DNA of 64,000 bases, taken from the NCBI RefSeq assembly GCF_900112415.1, contig NZ_FOLV01000004.1, positions 1 to 64,000 on the forward strand. Direction: 5' to 3'. A model generated the notes under the pieces. It was given only the letters and a program-made list of their open reading frames with translations, was not told where the DNA came from and ran no database searches. The position numbers were made by a program, and so were the translations under genes. Positions 41,346 through 50,921 of this stretch are shown here, one piece after another. The DNA is from Bacillus sp. 491mf (GTDB lineage Bacteria; Bacillota; Bacilli; Bacillales; Bacillaceae_G). How positions within the stretch are numbered: the first letter of the stretch is position 1; every line of letters begins with the position of its first letter.

Positions 41346-42578
41346 TTAAAATGCCCAATTACCATTTCTAAAGATAGGCTCAAATTTTCCATCTAATGTT
41401 TCACCATCAATATCGAGGTTGGCAGATCCAACCATAAAATCAACATGTGTAATACTATCGTTTAATCCATTGTTTTGCAGATCTTCTTTACTCATATGAA
41501 TACCGTCTTTGATACACATAGGGAGTGCACTGCCTAATGCAAGATGACAGGATGCATTTTCATCAAACAATGTGTTGAAAAAGATAACGTTTGTATTAGA
41601 GATAGGTGAATCGTACGGAACGAGCGCAACTTCTCCTAAGTGCAAGGCGCCTTCATCTGTTTCTAATAATTTTTTCAAAGTTTCATAACCAGTTTCGGCT
41701 GAAAAATCAACAACTTTTCCTTCACGGAAAGTAAGAGAAAAATTATTGATTAATGTACCGCCATAATTTAAGGGCTTTGTACTTCCTACTACACCGTTTA
41801 CACCAGTTTTTAATGGGACAGTAAATACTTCTTCTGTAGGCATGTTCGGTATAAACGGAGTATGTATTTTATTTTGAAATTGTGCACTTAACCATTTGTG
41901 AGTATCCGGAAGTTCTATCGTTAAATCAGTTTTATCAGATTTATAGTGCAGCTTTTTATACTTTTTCTCATTTAAATGATGTGCTTTACTATTTAATAAT
42001 TGAATATGATTTTGCCATGCCTGTATTGGATTATCATCAGTTACTCTTGTAGTTGTAAAGATAAGCTCCCATAATTTATTGACACCTTCTTCAGCACTAA
42101 GTTCAGGAAAGATTTGCGACGCCCATTCGGTGGTTGGAAAAGAGATAATAGACCAACTACATTGACTATTAACTCGGTATTCGGTCAGTTCCTTCATACC
42201 AGCTGCACTTGTTTTCATCGCAATTGCAAGTCGTTCTGCATCAATATCTTGAAGAAGAGTAGGGTTAGATGCATCAACATACAAAAAGGCAGCGTTGTTT
42301 TTCGCTAATTCAACAAGTCCTTTTGCTTTCCAGTGAGGGAATTCCTTCAAACCTTCTAGTGGTGAATGTAAGTATTTAATTAACGTTAAATCTTCATCCG
42401 AGTATTCGACATGGACATTTTTTGCTCCAGATTTATAGGCTTGCTTTGATAGTTCACGAACTAAGCGTGAAGATGTAATAGGGGCATGGATAACGAGAGT
42501 TTGTCCTTCTTGAATATTAATCCCAATTTGTATAACTAATTGCGCGTACTTTTTTAAATTTTCTTCAAAATGAGTCAT
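41346..42578 (-). CDS. ampS: Aminopeptidase AmpS (M29 family)
   Basis: 410 residues from ATG 42578 (GGAGG 6 nt upstream; a TTG two codons earlier is unlikely). Thermophilic metallo-aminopeptidase family M29: metal ligands are in FIPNMPTEEVFTVPLKTGVN (Glu), LHLGEVALVPYDSPIS (Glu), CHLALGSALPMC (His) and DSITHVDFMVGSANLDIDGE (His, Asp). The N-terminal domain shows QIGINIQEGQTLVIHAPITS and YSDEDLTLIKYLHSP. It removes N-terminal residues from peptides with two divalent metals. Probably monocistronic. Confidence 0.93.
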   Translation of the reverse strand: MTHFEENLKKYAQLVIQIGINIQEGQTLVIHAPITSSRLVRELSKQAYKSGAKNVHVEYSDEDLTLIKYLHSPLEGLKEFPHWKAKGLVELAKNNAAFLYVDASNPTLLQDIDAERLAIAMKTSAAGMKELTEYRVNSQCSWSIISFPTTEWASQIFPELSAEEGVNKLWELIFTTTRVTDDNPIQAWQNHIQLLNSKAHHLNEKKYKKLHYKSDKTDLTIELPDTHKWLSAQFQNKIHTPFIPNMPTEEVFTVPLKTGVNGVVGSTKPLNYGGTLINNFSLTFREGKVVDFSAETGYETLKKLLETDEGALHLGEVALVPYDSPISNTNVIFFNTLFDENASCHLALGSALPMCIKDGIHMSKEDLQNNGLNDSITHVDFMVGSANLDIDGETLDGKFEPIFRNGNWAF

Positions 42579-42675
42579 GTTCAACCTCCTGGAAATATAT
42601 ATTTATTTACAATTATAAATAAAATTCAATATTTTTTCTATTCTGTTTTTTTGTTAGTCGCATGTTTATGGAAAA

Positions 42676-43440
42676 CTAATTTGTCAAAAATAAACTCTCC
42701 AGTTTTGGGGATTTATTTACATAACCAAGTGTAACAATCGTATAAATTTTATTTGCCTCAATTTTCACCTCAGGTATTGTTAAAATAACGTTTTTTGTTT
42801 CTGCAGCACTTATTTCAATATCTGCGACTCCAGGGCTCACTTGTAAATAATCTGTTGCTTGTTTAAATATAACCTTTTCAAACAGGCTTTCCCCATCTTT
42901 TAAAGCCACATCTACTTGAGGTGCATCAGGAGATAAATGAACGAATCGTATTTTGGCTTGTCCATATGGAAGAGGTGTATTATCAGTTAAATGTAGAAGT
43001 TGCAGTTTATTGGAATTTCCAGCTGCCGCAAAAGTATATGCATGATTTCCCATTACAGGAGCGAGCGTTGAAAAGATGGGGGTTTCTTCGCCAGTAGGTA
43101 CGATATCAACGCGGTATTGTCCTTGGATAAGTGAAAGATATGGACTATATTGCTTAAATGAAATGTTTTTTACTACTTTTTGTCCATTCATGACAATATC
43201 AATAGCAGATAAATCAGGAGAAGCGTGTAGGATTCGAACGTAAGAGGGTAATGATTGCTCACTTGAAAATGGTAGTGATACACGATTCTTCTCATAAGCT
43301 TGTACGAATTGTTTCATCACCTCATAGTGTCTTAAGTATACTTCCATATATTTTTGGGGATTTGTATATTTGTAATAACGAGCAAGTTGCTCATACATCG
43401 AAGCTTGCTGCGCGTATTTTTCTCCTTCAAATGAATTCAT
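42676..43440 (-). CDS. DUF4397 domain protein
   Basis: 254 residues from ATG 43440, 7 nt after GGGAGG; upstream in-frame codons lack a start signal. After a helical N-terminus (YEQLARYYKYTNPQKYMEVY) two DUF4397 beta-sandwich repeats occur: YVRILHASPDLSAIDIVMNG and IRFVHLSPDAPQVDVALKDG, each with the R-x-x-H-x-SPDxPxVD pattern. There is no signal peptide. The family is widespread on bacterial surfaces with unknown function; in spore formers, relatives occur among spore proteins. It lies beside the sporulation gene yjcZ, which is divergent. Confidence 0.85.
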   Translation of the reverse strand: MNSFEGEKYAQQASMYEQLARYYKYTNPQKYMEVYLRHYEVMKQFVQAYEKNRVSLPFSSEQSLPSYVRILHASPDLSAIDIVMNGQKVVKNISFKQYSPYLSLIQGQYRVDIVPTGEETPIFSTLAPVMGNHAYTFAAAGNSNKLQLLHLTDNTPLPYGQAKIRFVHLSPDAPQVDVALKDGESLFEKVIFKQATDYLQVSPGVADIEISAAETKNVILTIPEVKIEANKIYTIVTLGYVNKSPKLESLFLTN

Positions 43441-43643
43441 TGATATGCCTCCCTCTTTTCTCATTATTACAACTATATGCATGTACAAGGAGAAGATATG
43501 CAAAAAAAGCCTTAAGTGGATGAAATCTCTATCTGAACTGGAGATTTTTTTAATTTCTAGGCAAACACACATACAAAATAATGTTTGTCCTACATATTTT
43601 GTAAATGTAAACTATTTTAAATGGATGTAAGGAGTGAAAAATT

Positions 43644-43787
43644 ATGTGGGGCTATGGTGGAGGATATCCAGGCTATGGCAGTGGTTATGGCTGCGGTGGT
43701 GCTGGAGGCTGTGGTTTTGGCTTTGCAATCGTGGTCGTGTTGTTTATTTTATTAATTATAATTGGAGCTACTTGCGTACGTTTCTAA
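43644..43787 (+). CDS. yjcZ: YjcZ family sporulation protein
   Basis: 47 residues. The N-terminal half is MWGYGGGYPGYGSGYGCGG with further Gly and Cys, the C-terminal half a membrane segment FAIVVVLFILLIIIGATC. This Gly/Tyr-rich head plus single helix is the YjcZ family, small proteins made during sporulation and found in the spore envelope or membrane. AAGGAGTG lies 8 nt before the ATG. Likely transcribed by a late sporulation sigma factor, but no promoter was assigned. Confidence 0.88.
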   Translation: MWGYGGGYPGYGSGYGCGGAGGCGFGFAIVVVLFILLIIIGATCVRF

Positions 43788-43823
43788 TTATGCAGAAAGA
43801 GCGTCATGGTGAACCGATTAAAA

Positions 43824-43968
43824 ATAAAGTGAAACTTCCATCAGTGGGAGTCTTTTCGCCTCACTGATGAAAAGTTTGCCCAATTGGGTTTATACAGGCA
43901 GTTATCCTCCACCTAGCTTTATTGCCTCTTTTAAATGTGAGGTGGGGGTCTTACTCTCCAGTGATGCA
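43824..43968 (-). repeat. Diverged bcr1 repeat
   Basis: ATAAAGTGAAACTTCCATCA at the left; CTTTTAAATGTGAGGTGGG near the right, but the terminal ATAAA at the right is lost (ends CCAGTGATGCAG). The right hairpin CCATCAGTGGGAG / CTCACTGATG survives. It occupies most of 43788-44154. Confidence 0.75.
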
Positions 43969-44154
43969 GAAATGATTAATCGGTTCTTTCTTGTTTTGGA
44001 TGCTATTTTTATTTGTTTACATAAAAAAACGTGATTTTTCACGAACATTTAAACATTTTTATTAATAATCGTTCGTTAAATCTGTTGACTTTCCAAATGG
44101 GACATGATACCTTTAGTAAGGGTTTTCTTAGGAATGCAATGGGGGAATGAATAT

Positions 44155-45627
44155 ATGAATACGAACTATGATGTAATTGTTGTAGGTGCAGGTCCTGCGG
44201 GGATTTTTACTTGCTATGAAACAACTGGTAAAATGCCAGATGCAAAGGTGCTATTAATCGATAAAGGACATGATATATATCGACGTAATTGTCCGATTCT
44301 TCAAAAGAAAATAACGAAATGTCCGCCTGCTGTTGGAAAGAAAGAGTATGCAGGATGTTTACCAGCATGCTCTATCACAAATGGATTCGGCGGGGCAGGA
44401 GCATATTCAGATGGGAAATTTAACATTACAAGTGAATTCGGTGGTTGGATGACAGATTATTTATCGCCATCGACAGTAATGGACTTAATCAAATATGTAG
44501 ATAAAATTAACTTAGCACACGGCGCAACTACTTCAATTACAGATCCATTAACGGATGAAGTTCGTGATATTGAAAAACGTGCTTATGCAGCGGGGTTAAA
44601 ACTATTACGTGCGCAAGTTCGTCACTTAGGTACAGAACAAAACTTAGAAATTTTAAAAAGCATTTTCGAATATTTAAAAGAGAAAATTGACATGAAATTT
44701 AAAGTGGAAGTGGACGATATCGTAACTGAAAAGGCAGAGAATGAACATACCGTTCGTGGAATTGTTTTAAAAGATGGAACAATATTATCTGCAAAAAAAG
44801 TAGTCATTGTACCAGGTCGTGATGGATCTGCTTGGCTTACTAAAATTATGAAAAAACGCCGTTTAAAAATGAACACGAACCAAGTAGACATCGGTGTTCG
44901 CGTTGAAACTTCAAATATTGTGATGGAAGAAATAAATAGGCATCTCTATGAAGGAAAATTCGTATTCAACACATCTGTAGGAACGCGAGTACGCACATTC
45001 TGTAGTAATCCATCTGGTCACGTCGTTGTTGAAAATCATTCTGGTATTATGACAGCGAATGGTCACGCGTACAAAGATTCTGCGCTAGGTAGTGATAATA
45101 CGAACTTTGCGCTCTTAGTATCACATCAATTTTCTGAGCCATTCGATCAGCCGAACGAATATGCACATGAAGTTTCACGCTTAGCAAATCGCATTTCAAT
45201 GGGCGGGGTTACGATACAAAAATATGGAGATATCTTAAAAGGTCGCCGTTCTACACCGAAGCGTATTCAAGAAGGGTTTCTTGAGCCAACATTAAAAGAA
45301 GCGGTACCAGGAGACTTAGGTCTTGTATTGCCATACAATACAATGAAGAGCTTAATTGAAATGACTGAGGCATTAAACCATGTCACACCAGGCATTGCCT
45401 CTGAACATACATTATTTTACGGTGTAGAAGCGAAATTCTACTCTGCAAGACCAAAACTTAATAAACACTTTGAATCAGAAATTTCCGGTTTATACTTAGG
45501 CGGAGACGGTGCTGGCGTAACACGGGGATTAGCACAAGCAAGTGCATGTGGTGTTCATATTGCTCGTAATATCGTAGAATATTTAACTAGCAAGACAGAA
45601 AAAAGAGAAGAAGTTGTAGTGGGATAA
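44155..45627 (+). CDS. FAD-dependent oxidoreductase (COG2509-like)
   Basis: 490 residues from ATG 44155 after GGGGGAATG; a longer frame from 44104 lacks a signal. Dinucleotide fold YDVIVVGAGPAGIFTCYE at residues 6-23, then a Cys-rich stretch CPILQKKITKCPPAVGKK and YAGCLPACSITNGFGGAGAY, which is characteristic of this uncharacterised flavoprotein group. The second FAD motif is near the end: ISGLYLGGDGAGVTRGLAQA. No substrate is known; the Cys cluster may bind a metal or take part in electron transfer. Monocistronic with strong terminator. Confidence 0.85.
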   Translation: MNTNYDVIVVGAGPAGIFTCYETTGKMPDAKVLLIDKGHDIYRRNCPILQKKITKCPPAVGKKEYAGCLPACSITNGFGGAGAYSDGKFNITSEFGGWMTDYLSPSTVMDLIKYVDKINLAHGATTSITDPLTDEVRDIEKRAYAAGLKLLRAQVRHLGTEQNLEILKSIFEYLKEKIDMKFKVEVDDIVTEKAENEHTVRGIVLKDGTILSAKKVVIVPGRDGSAWLTKIMKKRRLKMNTNQVDIGVRVETSNIVMEEINRHLYEGKFVFNTSVGTRVRTFCSNPSGHVVVENHSGIMTANGHAYKDSALGSDNTNFALLVSHQFSEPFDQPNEYAHEVSRLANRISMGGVTIQKYGDILKGRRSTPKRIQEGFLEPTLKEAVPGDLGLVLPYNTMKSLIEMTEALNHVTPGIASEHTLFYGVEAKFYSARPKLNKHFESEISGLYLGGDGAGVTRGLAQASACGVHIARNIVEYLTSKTEKREEVVVG

Positions 45628-45638
45628 TATACAGTAGG

Positions 45639-45673
45639 AGAACCTCGTCTTATCATAGGACGAGGTTCTTTTT
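45639..45673 (+). terminator. Terminator of the flavoprotein gene
   Basis: AGAACCTCGTC / GACGAGGTTCT perfect 11-bp stem and T run. Confidence 0.93.
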
Positions 45674-46050
45674 GTGAAAATTTTGTCTAAATTTGTTTGA
45701 AAGTATATGGAATAAAATGAAGAAGTAAGAAGGAAATTTACTAGAGGGTTGTCGAAGTTTACATATTAGCAACATGTTTTCGCTTAAAATGATAGTTTAG
45801 AAGAGAGGAGTACGTGGTTTTTAATTGATGTTTTCGTTTGGATAGGGAGGGATGTAGAGAAAACGTTGTTGATTTATAGGTTTTTATTTCTGAAATTTCT
45901 TTCTATTTTATTTTTATGCATTTATTTTTATATTCTATAATATTGGCTTTTTAATAGATTCACTGCTTAAGCAGAGAGTTCTTTTTTTTATGAAAGAAGA
46001 ATTGATTTTCTACATATTTATATATGAGTTGAAGAAACGGGGGGAACGTC
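45674..46050 (+). promoter_or_regulatory. Leader region of the beta-amino acid operon
   Basis: 377 bp without a gene. It contains GTTGTCGAAG at about 45749 (a Spo0A-box-like TGTCGAA), a palindrome CTGCTTAAGCAG at 45963-45974 followed by AGAGAGTTC and eight T (a small terminator-like structure), and CATATTTATAT at about 46013 that could be a sporulation (sigma-E like) -10 element. No -24/-12 sigma-54 promoter with correct spacing was seen here. Confidence 0.4.
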
Positions 46051-47361
46051 ATGCGTGATTACTTAATTAAGCCACTTGTTGGTCAACCGTATCCGATGAT
46101 TTCACACGGGAAAGGTGTTTATTTATATGATCAAAATGGAAATAAATATTTTGATGGTTCGTCAGGAGCGATTACAGCAAGCATTGGTCATGGTGTAACA
46201 GAGATTGCAGAGGTTATTAAACAGCAAGCAGAAGAAATTGCTTTTGTATATCGTTCACAGTTTACGAGTGAGCCAGCAGAGAAGCTAGCGAAGAAGCTAA
46301 GCGATTTAAATATGGGCGATTTAAATTGGAGCTTTTTCGTGAATAGCGGTACAGAAGCAAATGAAACGGCTATGAAGATTGCGATTCAACATTTTCAAGA
46401 GCGCGGTATTCAAGGAAAGAATAAAATTTTGTCACGCTGGATGAGTTATCACGGAATTACGATGGGAGCATTATCATTGTCTGGGCATCCATTGCGTAGA
46501 CAACGTTTTGTTTCCATTTTGGAAGATTACCCGACATTACCAGCACCGTATTGTTTCCGTTGCCCTGTACAAAAGGTGTACCCAACATGTCAACTTTCGT
46601 GTGCGACAGAGTTAGAGCGATCCATTGAACGTATTGGCGCAGAGCATATTGCAGCGTTTATTGCGGAGCCAATTATTGGTGCAGCTGGGGGAGCTGTAGT
46701 ACCACCGAAAGATTATTATAAGGTGATTAAAGAGATTTGTGAGCATTATGATATTTTATTTATTGCTGATGAAGTTATGACAGGACTAGGCCGCACAGGA
46801 GCATGGTTTGCGATGGAGCATTGGGATGTCCAGCCGGATATTATGACGCTCGGAAAAGGATTAGCAGCTGGTTATGCGCCAATTGCTGCCACGATGGTAA
46901 GTGATCGTGTGATGGAACCGATTTTACGAGGGTCTCGTTCTGTGATGAGCGGACATACATTGAGTGCAAATCCACTATCTGCGGCGACAGCTTTAGCGGT
47001 AATTGAATATACAGAGAAGCACCGTTTACCAGAAGAAACTGCTGAAAAAGGGAAATATTTAATGGCAGGTTTGCAAAAGGTGCAGCAACAATCGACAATC
47101 ATTGCTGATGTACGCGGGAAAGGATTGTTAATCGGGGTAGAATTGCAACCGTTTACAAAGGCGTCTGAACTTATTTCTGTTGCGGCGAAAAACGGTCTTC
47201 TTTTATACCAAGCTGTATCGGGACAAGCGGGTAAGGAAGATAGTGCATTATTAGTTGCACCGCCGCTTACGACTACATATGCAGAGCTTGATGAACTACT
47301 TCATATTTTTGCGAAAAGCGTAGAAGAAATGACGCAAAAAGGAGGGCATAGTATCGTATGA
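46051..47361 (+). CDS. yodT: Class III aminotransferase, YodT-like
   Basis: 436 residues. Fold-type I class III transaminase: YFDGSSGAITASIGHG, FVNSGTEANETAMKIA (PLP phosphate), WMSYHGITMGALSLSGH, IAEPIIGAAGGAVVPP, ILFIADEVMTGLGRTG and the PLP lysine in MTLGKGLAAGYAPIAA. A Cys pair segment YCFRCPVQKVYPTCQLSC is a subfamily feature. In B. subtilis YodT heads the yodTSRQP-kamA sporulation operon; it probably transaminates beta-lysine or an intermediate. The stop overlaps the next start (ATGA). GGGGGGAAC precedes the ATG. Confidence 0.9.
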   Translation: MRDYLIKPLVGQPYPMISHGKGVYLYDQNGNKYFDGSSGAITASIGHGVTEIAEVIKQQAEEIAFVYRSQFTSEPAEKLAKKLSDLNMGDLNWSFFVNSGTEANETAMKIAIQHFQERGIQGKNKILSRWMSYHGITMGALSLSGHPLRRQRFVSILEDYPTLPAPYCFRCPVQKVYPTCQLSCATELERSIERIGAEHIAAFIAEPIIGAAGGAVVPPKDYYKVIKEICEHYDILFIADEVMTGLGRTGAWFAMEHWDVQPDIMTLGKGLAAGYAPIAATMVSDRVMEPILRGSRSVMSGHTLSANPLSAATALAVIEYTEKHRLPEETAEKGKYLMAGLQKVQQQSTIIADVRGKGLLIGVELQPFTKASELISVAAKNGLLLYQAVSGQAGKEDSALLVAPPLTTTYAELDELLHIFAKSVEEMTQKGGHSIV

Positions 47362-48056
47362 CAACTATTACAAATACATTTGGAAAGATAAAAACAATAC
47401 AAGATGTTATGCCATATTTTCATGATGAGATGACGCTTATGTTTGGAGGATTTGGAGGGATTGGTTCTCCTCCCTCTTTAATTCAAGCAATCTTAGATAA
47501 AGGAATTCGTGATTTACATTTAATTGGAAATGATACAGGTTTTCCTGATGTAGGCATTGGCCGTCTTGTAACAAATAAGCGTGTAAAATCGTTAATTACA
47601 TCACATATCGGTTCAAATCCAAATGCAGGACGGCAGTTAAATGAAGGGAGATTACAAATTGAATTCTCTCCTCAAGGCACATTAGCAGAACGAATTCGAG
47701 CTGGAGGAGTAGGACTAGGTGGTGTTCTTGTTGATGTTGGGATGGATACAATTGTAGAAGAAGGAAAACGAACGGTTGAAATAAATGGGAAGACATATTT
47801 GATTGAAACGGCCCTAACTGCAGAAGTATCTATCGTGTTTGCGAAACAAGCAGACCCGTTTGGAAACCTAGTGTTTGATAAAAGCGCGCGCAATATGAAT
47901 CCACATGTCGCGATGGCCGGTGATATTACGATCGTCGAGGCTGAAGAAATTGTTCCACTTGGAGAACTCGATCCAGAAGAAATTATCACGCCTGGTGTAT
48001 TTGTTGATTATATCGTTCCATCGGAAGGAGTGAACTGGAAATGGGCATGGGAGTAG
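47358..48056 (+). CDS. yodS: CoA transferase subunit A, YodS-like
   Basis: 232 residues of the family I 3-oxoacid CoA transferase alpha subunit: LMFGGFGGIGSPPSLIQAIL (the GGF-x-x-x-G CoA loop), LTSHIGSNPNAGRQ-like LITSHIGSNPNAGRQLNEGR, EFSPQGTLAERIRAGGVGLG, and YLIETALTAEVSIVFAKQAD with GNLVFDKSARNMNPHVAMAG. Works as a heterodimer with the YodR-like subunit encoded by the next gene, overlapping by 16 nt. It would activate an acid made by the aminotransferase pathway as a CoA thioester. Confidence 0.93.
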   Translation: MTTITNTFGKIKTIQDVMPYFHDEMTLMFGGFGGIGSPPSLIQAILDKGIRDLHLIGNDTGFPDVGIGRLVTNKRVKSLITSHIGSNPNAGRQLNEGRLQIEFSPQGTLAERIRAGGVGLGGVLVDVGMDTIVEEGKRTVEINGKTYLIETALTAEVSIVFAKQADPFGNLVFDKSARNMNPHVAMAGDITIVEAEEIVPLGELDPEEIITPGVFVDYIVPSEGVNWKWAWE

Positions 48057-48703
48057 ATGTTCGCAACAAAATTGCAAAACGTGCGGCAAAGGAAATTCAA
48101 AACGGGATGATTGTGAATTTAGGAATCGGCATCCCATCTCTTATTCCGAATCATTTGCCAGATGATATGCATGTTATGTTTCATGCGGAAAATGGCATTG
48201 TAGGTATGGGGCCAACACCGGTAAAAGGCGAAGAGGATGAAAATTTATGTAATGCGGCTGGCTTGCCAACATCAATTATTGCCGGAGCTAGTTATTTTGA
48301 TAGCAGCACAGCATTTGGAATGATTCGAAAAGGATTACTTGATGTTACCATTCTAGGGTCACTACAAGTAAGTGAAAAAGGTGACTTAGCAAATTGGATT
48401 GTACCTGGAAAGCGTGTACCAGGAATAGGTGGTGCCATGGATTTAGCACAAAAGGCAAAACGTGTTGTCGTTGTAATGAGTCATGTCGATAAATACGGAA
48501 AATCCAAAATTGTTTCAGAATGTACACTTCCGCTTACGTCAAAACGATGTGTAGACGTCATTATTACAGATATGGCTGTAATGGAAGTAACACCGAAAGG
48601 ATTAGTATTGCAAGAATTAATGAGTCCGTACACAGTAGAAGATATTAAAAAATGTACAGAAGCTGCTTTTCATGTAAGTCCATCTTTACTAGTGATTGAC
48701 TGA
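48041..48703 (+). CDS. yodR: CoA transferase subunit B, YodR-like
   Basis: 220 residues of the beta subunit. IVNLGIGIPSLIPNHL is the family's N-terminal signature and MFHAENGIVGMGP contains the catalytic Glu in the S-E-N-G/A-E-N-G position. YFDSSTAFGMIRKGLLDVTI, GGAMDLAQKAKRVVVVMSHV and ITDMAVMEVTPKGLVLQEL follow. Together with YodS it moves CoA between carboxylic acids. AAGGAGTG lies inside the yodS reading frame. Confidence 0.93.
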   Translation: MGMGVDVRNKIAKRAAKEIQNGMIVNLGIGIPSLIPNHLPDDMHVMFHAENGIVGMGPTPVKGEEDENLCNAAGLPTSIIAGASYFDSSTAFGMIRKGLLDVTILGSLQVSEKGDLANWIVPGKRVPGIGGAMDLAQKAKRVVVVMSHVDKYGKSKIVSECTLPLTSKRCVDVIITDMAVMEVTPKGLVLQELMSPYTVEDIKKCTEAAFHVSPSLLVID

Positions 48704-48718
48704 AAGGAGAGGTAACAA

Positions 48719-49987
48719 TTGGAGCAATATAAAAAACAAGTGTGTGAATATATTGAAAGTCATGAAAATATGAGTGTGAAATTATTAAAACGTTTAATTC
48801 AAGAAAAAAGCACGAGCGGAGATGAAAGCGGTGCGCAGGCAGTAGTAATTGAAAAGCTGCGTGAGCTTGGTTTAGATTTGGATATTTGGGAGCCGTCGTT
48901 TACGAAAATGAAAGATCATCCGTATTTTGTTTCACCGCGTACAAGTTTTAATGATAGTCCTAATATTGTAGCAACATTAAAGGGGAGCGGCGGCGGAAAG
49001 TCGATGATTTTAAATGGTCATATTGATGTGGTGCCTGAAGGAGATTTGAAGCAGTGGGAGCATCATCCGTATGCAGGAGAAAAAATTGGGAATCGTATAT
49101 ACGGTCGCGGCACTACTGATATGAAAGGTGGTAATGTATCGCTCATGCTGGCGATAGAAGCCATTGTAGCAACAGGCATTTTTCTAAAGGGAGATGTATA
49201 TTTTCAAAGTGTAATAGAAGAAGAGAGCGGCGGCGCAGGTACGCTTGCGACACTTTTACGAGGTTACGAGGCAGATGGCGTAATTATTCCAGAACCAACG
49301 AATATGAAATTTTTCTCGAAACAACAAGGTTCAATGTGGTTTCGTTTATTCGTAAAGGGGAAAGCTGCGCATGGTGGGACACGTTATGAAGGTGTAAGTG
49401 CTATTGAGAAAAGTATGCTTGTTGTTGAGCATATGAGGAAGCTAGAAGAAAAACGAAATGAGCGGATTACGGATCCTTTATATAAAGGAATTCCGATTCC
49501 AATCCCGATTAATATTGGGAAAATTGAAGGTGGCAGTTGGCCAAGTTCTGTACCTGATTTTCTTACTTTAGAAGGCAGATACGGCGTAGCGCCAAATGAA
49601 AGTATGGAAGATGCAAAAATAGAATTTGAAAATTGGGTAGGACAGTTAAATCAGGTAGATTCATGGTTTACAGAACATCCAGTAGAGGTAGAATGGTTTG
49701 GCGCACGATGGGTTCCGGGGGAATTGGAAGAAAACCATCCGCTTATCACGACACTAAAAGATAATTTTTTACATATTGAAGGCACAGAGCCAATTGTTGA
49801 GGCATCACCTTGGGGAACAGATGGAGGGTTATTTACACAAATCGCAAATATTCCAACGATCGTATTTGGTCCAGGGGAAACGAAAGTCGCACATTATCCA
49901 AATGAATATATTGAAATTGATAAAATGATTGCAGCGGCAAAGATTATTGCATGTACACTGCTGGATTGGTGCGAGGTGGACCAATGA
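48719..49987 (+). CDS. yodQ: M20-family deacylase, YodQ-like
   Basis: 422 residues from TTG 48719 after AAAGGAGAGG. Acetylornithine deacetylase/ArgE-type zinc amidohydrolase: metal ligands in LNGHIDVVPEGD (His, Asp), RGTTDMKGGNVSLMLAIEA (Asp), the catalytic Glu pair in QSVIEEESGGAGT, IIPEPTNMKF (Glu/Asp) and the C-terminal VFGPGETKVAHYPNEYIEID (His). It probably removes an acetyl or other acyl group from a (beta-)amino acid, matching the acetyltransferase gene that follows with an ATGA overlap. Confidence 0.9.
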   Translation: MEQYKKQVCEYIESHENMSVKLLKRLIQEKSTSGDESGAQAVVIEKLRELGLDLDIWEPSFTKMKDHPYFVSPRTSFNDSPNIVATLKGSGGGKSMILNGHIDVVPEGDLKQWEHHPYAGEKIGNRIYGRGTTDMKGGNVSLMLAIEAIVATGIFLKGDVYFQSVIEEESGGAGTLATLLRGYEADGVIIPEPTNMKFFSKQQGSMWFRLFVKGKAAHGGTRYEGVSAIEKSMLVVEHMRKLEEKRNERITDPLYKGIPIPIPINIGKIEGGSWPSSVPDFLTLEGRYGVAPNESMEDAKIEFENWVGQLNQVDSWFTEHPVEVEWFGARWVPGELEENHPLITTLKDNFLHIEGTEPIVEASPWGTDGGLFTQIANIPTIVFGPGETKVAHYPNEYIEIDKMIAAAKIIACTLLDWCEVDQ

Positions 49988-50832
49988 AATATTACGAAGA
50001 ATTTGTAGAACAGACGAAGTACTATACTTTAGAAGGCACGTTAGATTATTTTAATAAACGTATTCGAGTTGACCATTATAAGGGAAATGTTGAAAAAGTA
50101 ATGCATAGAGTTGAAGAACTCGCAAACTCTCATTCTTTCACGAAATTAATTATTAAAGGAAAGGGAGAGCACATTTCTGAGTGGCTCTCTCTTGGCTTTG
50201 CGCTAGAAGCAAATATTCCTCAATACTTCCAGGGGCATGATGCATATTTTATGGTAAAGTATCGGGATGATGAGCGCCGTAATAGCGTGCAGTGGGTGAA
50301 GGAAGATGAAATTTTAAGTGGTGTAATTGCTAAGAAAGTAATAGAAAAAGAAATACAAGTACAGTTTATATTACGAAAAGCGACAGAAGAAGATGCACAG
50401 CAGCTTGCGGATGTATTTGGAAAAGTATTTGAGATTTATCCAACACCTTTAAATGAAGTCGATTATATTGTGAAAACGATGAAGGAAGATACAATTTATT
50501 ACGTGTATGAAACGGATGGAAAGATTATAAGCACCGCTTCAGCAGAAATAAACGTAAAAGAAGGAAATGCAGAATTAACAAATTGTGCAACATTACCAGA
50601 GTATCGAAAACACGGTTTTATGAAAAGTTTACTGATGAAGTTAGAAGAGGAACTGCAAGAGAGAGGTATTTTTTGTTCGTATACAATCGCGCGGGCACTT
50701 TCATTTGGTATGAACGCAGCATTTTATCAGCTTGGATATACGTATACAGGCCGACTTGCGAATAACTGTTATATTTTCGATAAGTTAGAGGATATGAACG
50801 TTTGGGTAAAGGATTTATCTCGTATTTCGTAG
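49984..50832 (+). CDS. ablB: Beta-lysine N-acetyltransferase, YodP/AblB-like
   Basis: 282 residues from ATG 49984 (ATGA overlap with yodQ; GCGAGGTGG upstream). The N-terminal 130 residues are AblB-specific (YYTLEGTLDYFNKRIRVDHY, SEWLSLGFALEANIPQYFQG). The GNAT domain spans about 135-280, with LRKATEEDAQQLADVFGKVF, CATLPEYRKHGFMKSLLMKL (acetyl-CoA loop) and MNAAFYQLGYTYTGRLANNC. With KamA, encoded downstream, it converts lysine via beta-lysine to N6-acetyl-beta-lysine, a known compatible solute pathway (ablA/ablB). Confidence 0.9.
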   Translation: MKYYEEFVEQTKYYTLEGTLDYFNKRIRVDHYKGNVEKVMHRVEELANSHSFTKLIIKGKGEHISEWLSLGFALEANIPQYFQGHDAYFMVKYRDDERRNSVQWVKEDEILSGVIAKKVIEKEIQVQFILRKATEEDAQQLADVFGKVFEIYPTPLNEVDYIVKTMKEDTIYYVYETDGKIISTASAEINVKEGNAELTNCATLPEYRKHGFMKSLLMKLEEELQERGIFCSYTIARALSFGMNAAFYQLGYTYTGRLANNCYIFDKLEDMNVWVKDLSRIS

Positions 50833-50921
50833 ATAACAGTTCATAAAGAATCAACTTACTTAACTTCCATAAGCGTAGAAGAAAATATCTTCGCTGATGG
50901 GAGTTTCATCTTAGTGATTGA

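Noticed and set aside
43634-43867. Longer Trp/Leu-rich frame overlapping yjcZ
   Set aside because: It is a different frame of the Gly/Tyr-coding yjcZ gene and continues into bcr1; the yjcZ frame has the better start and a family match.
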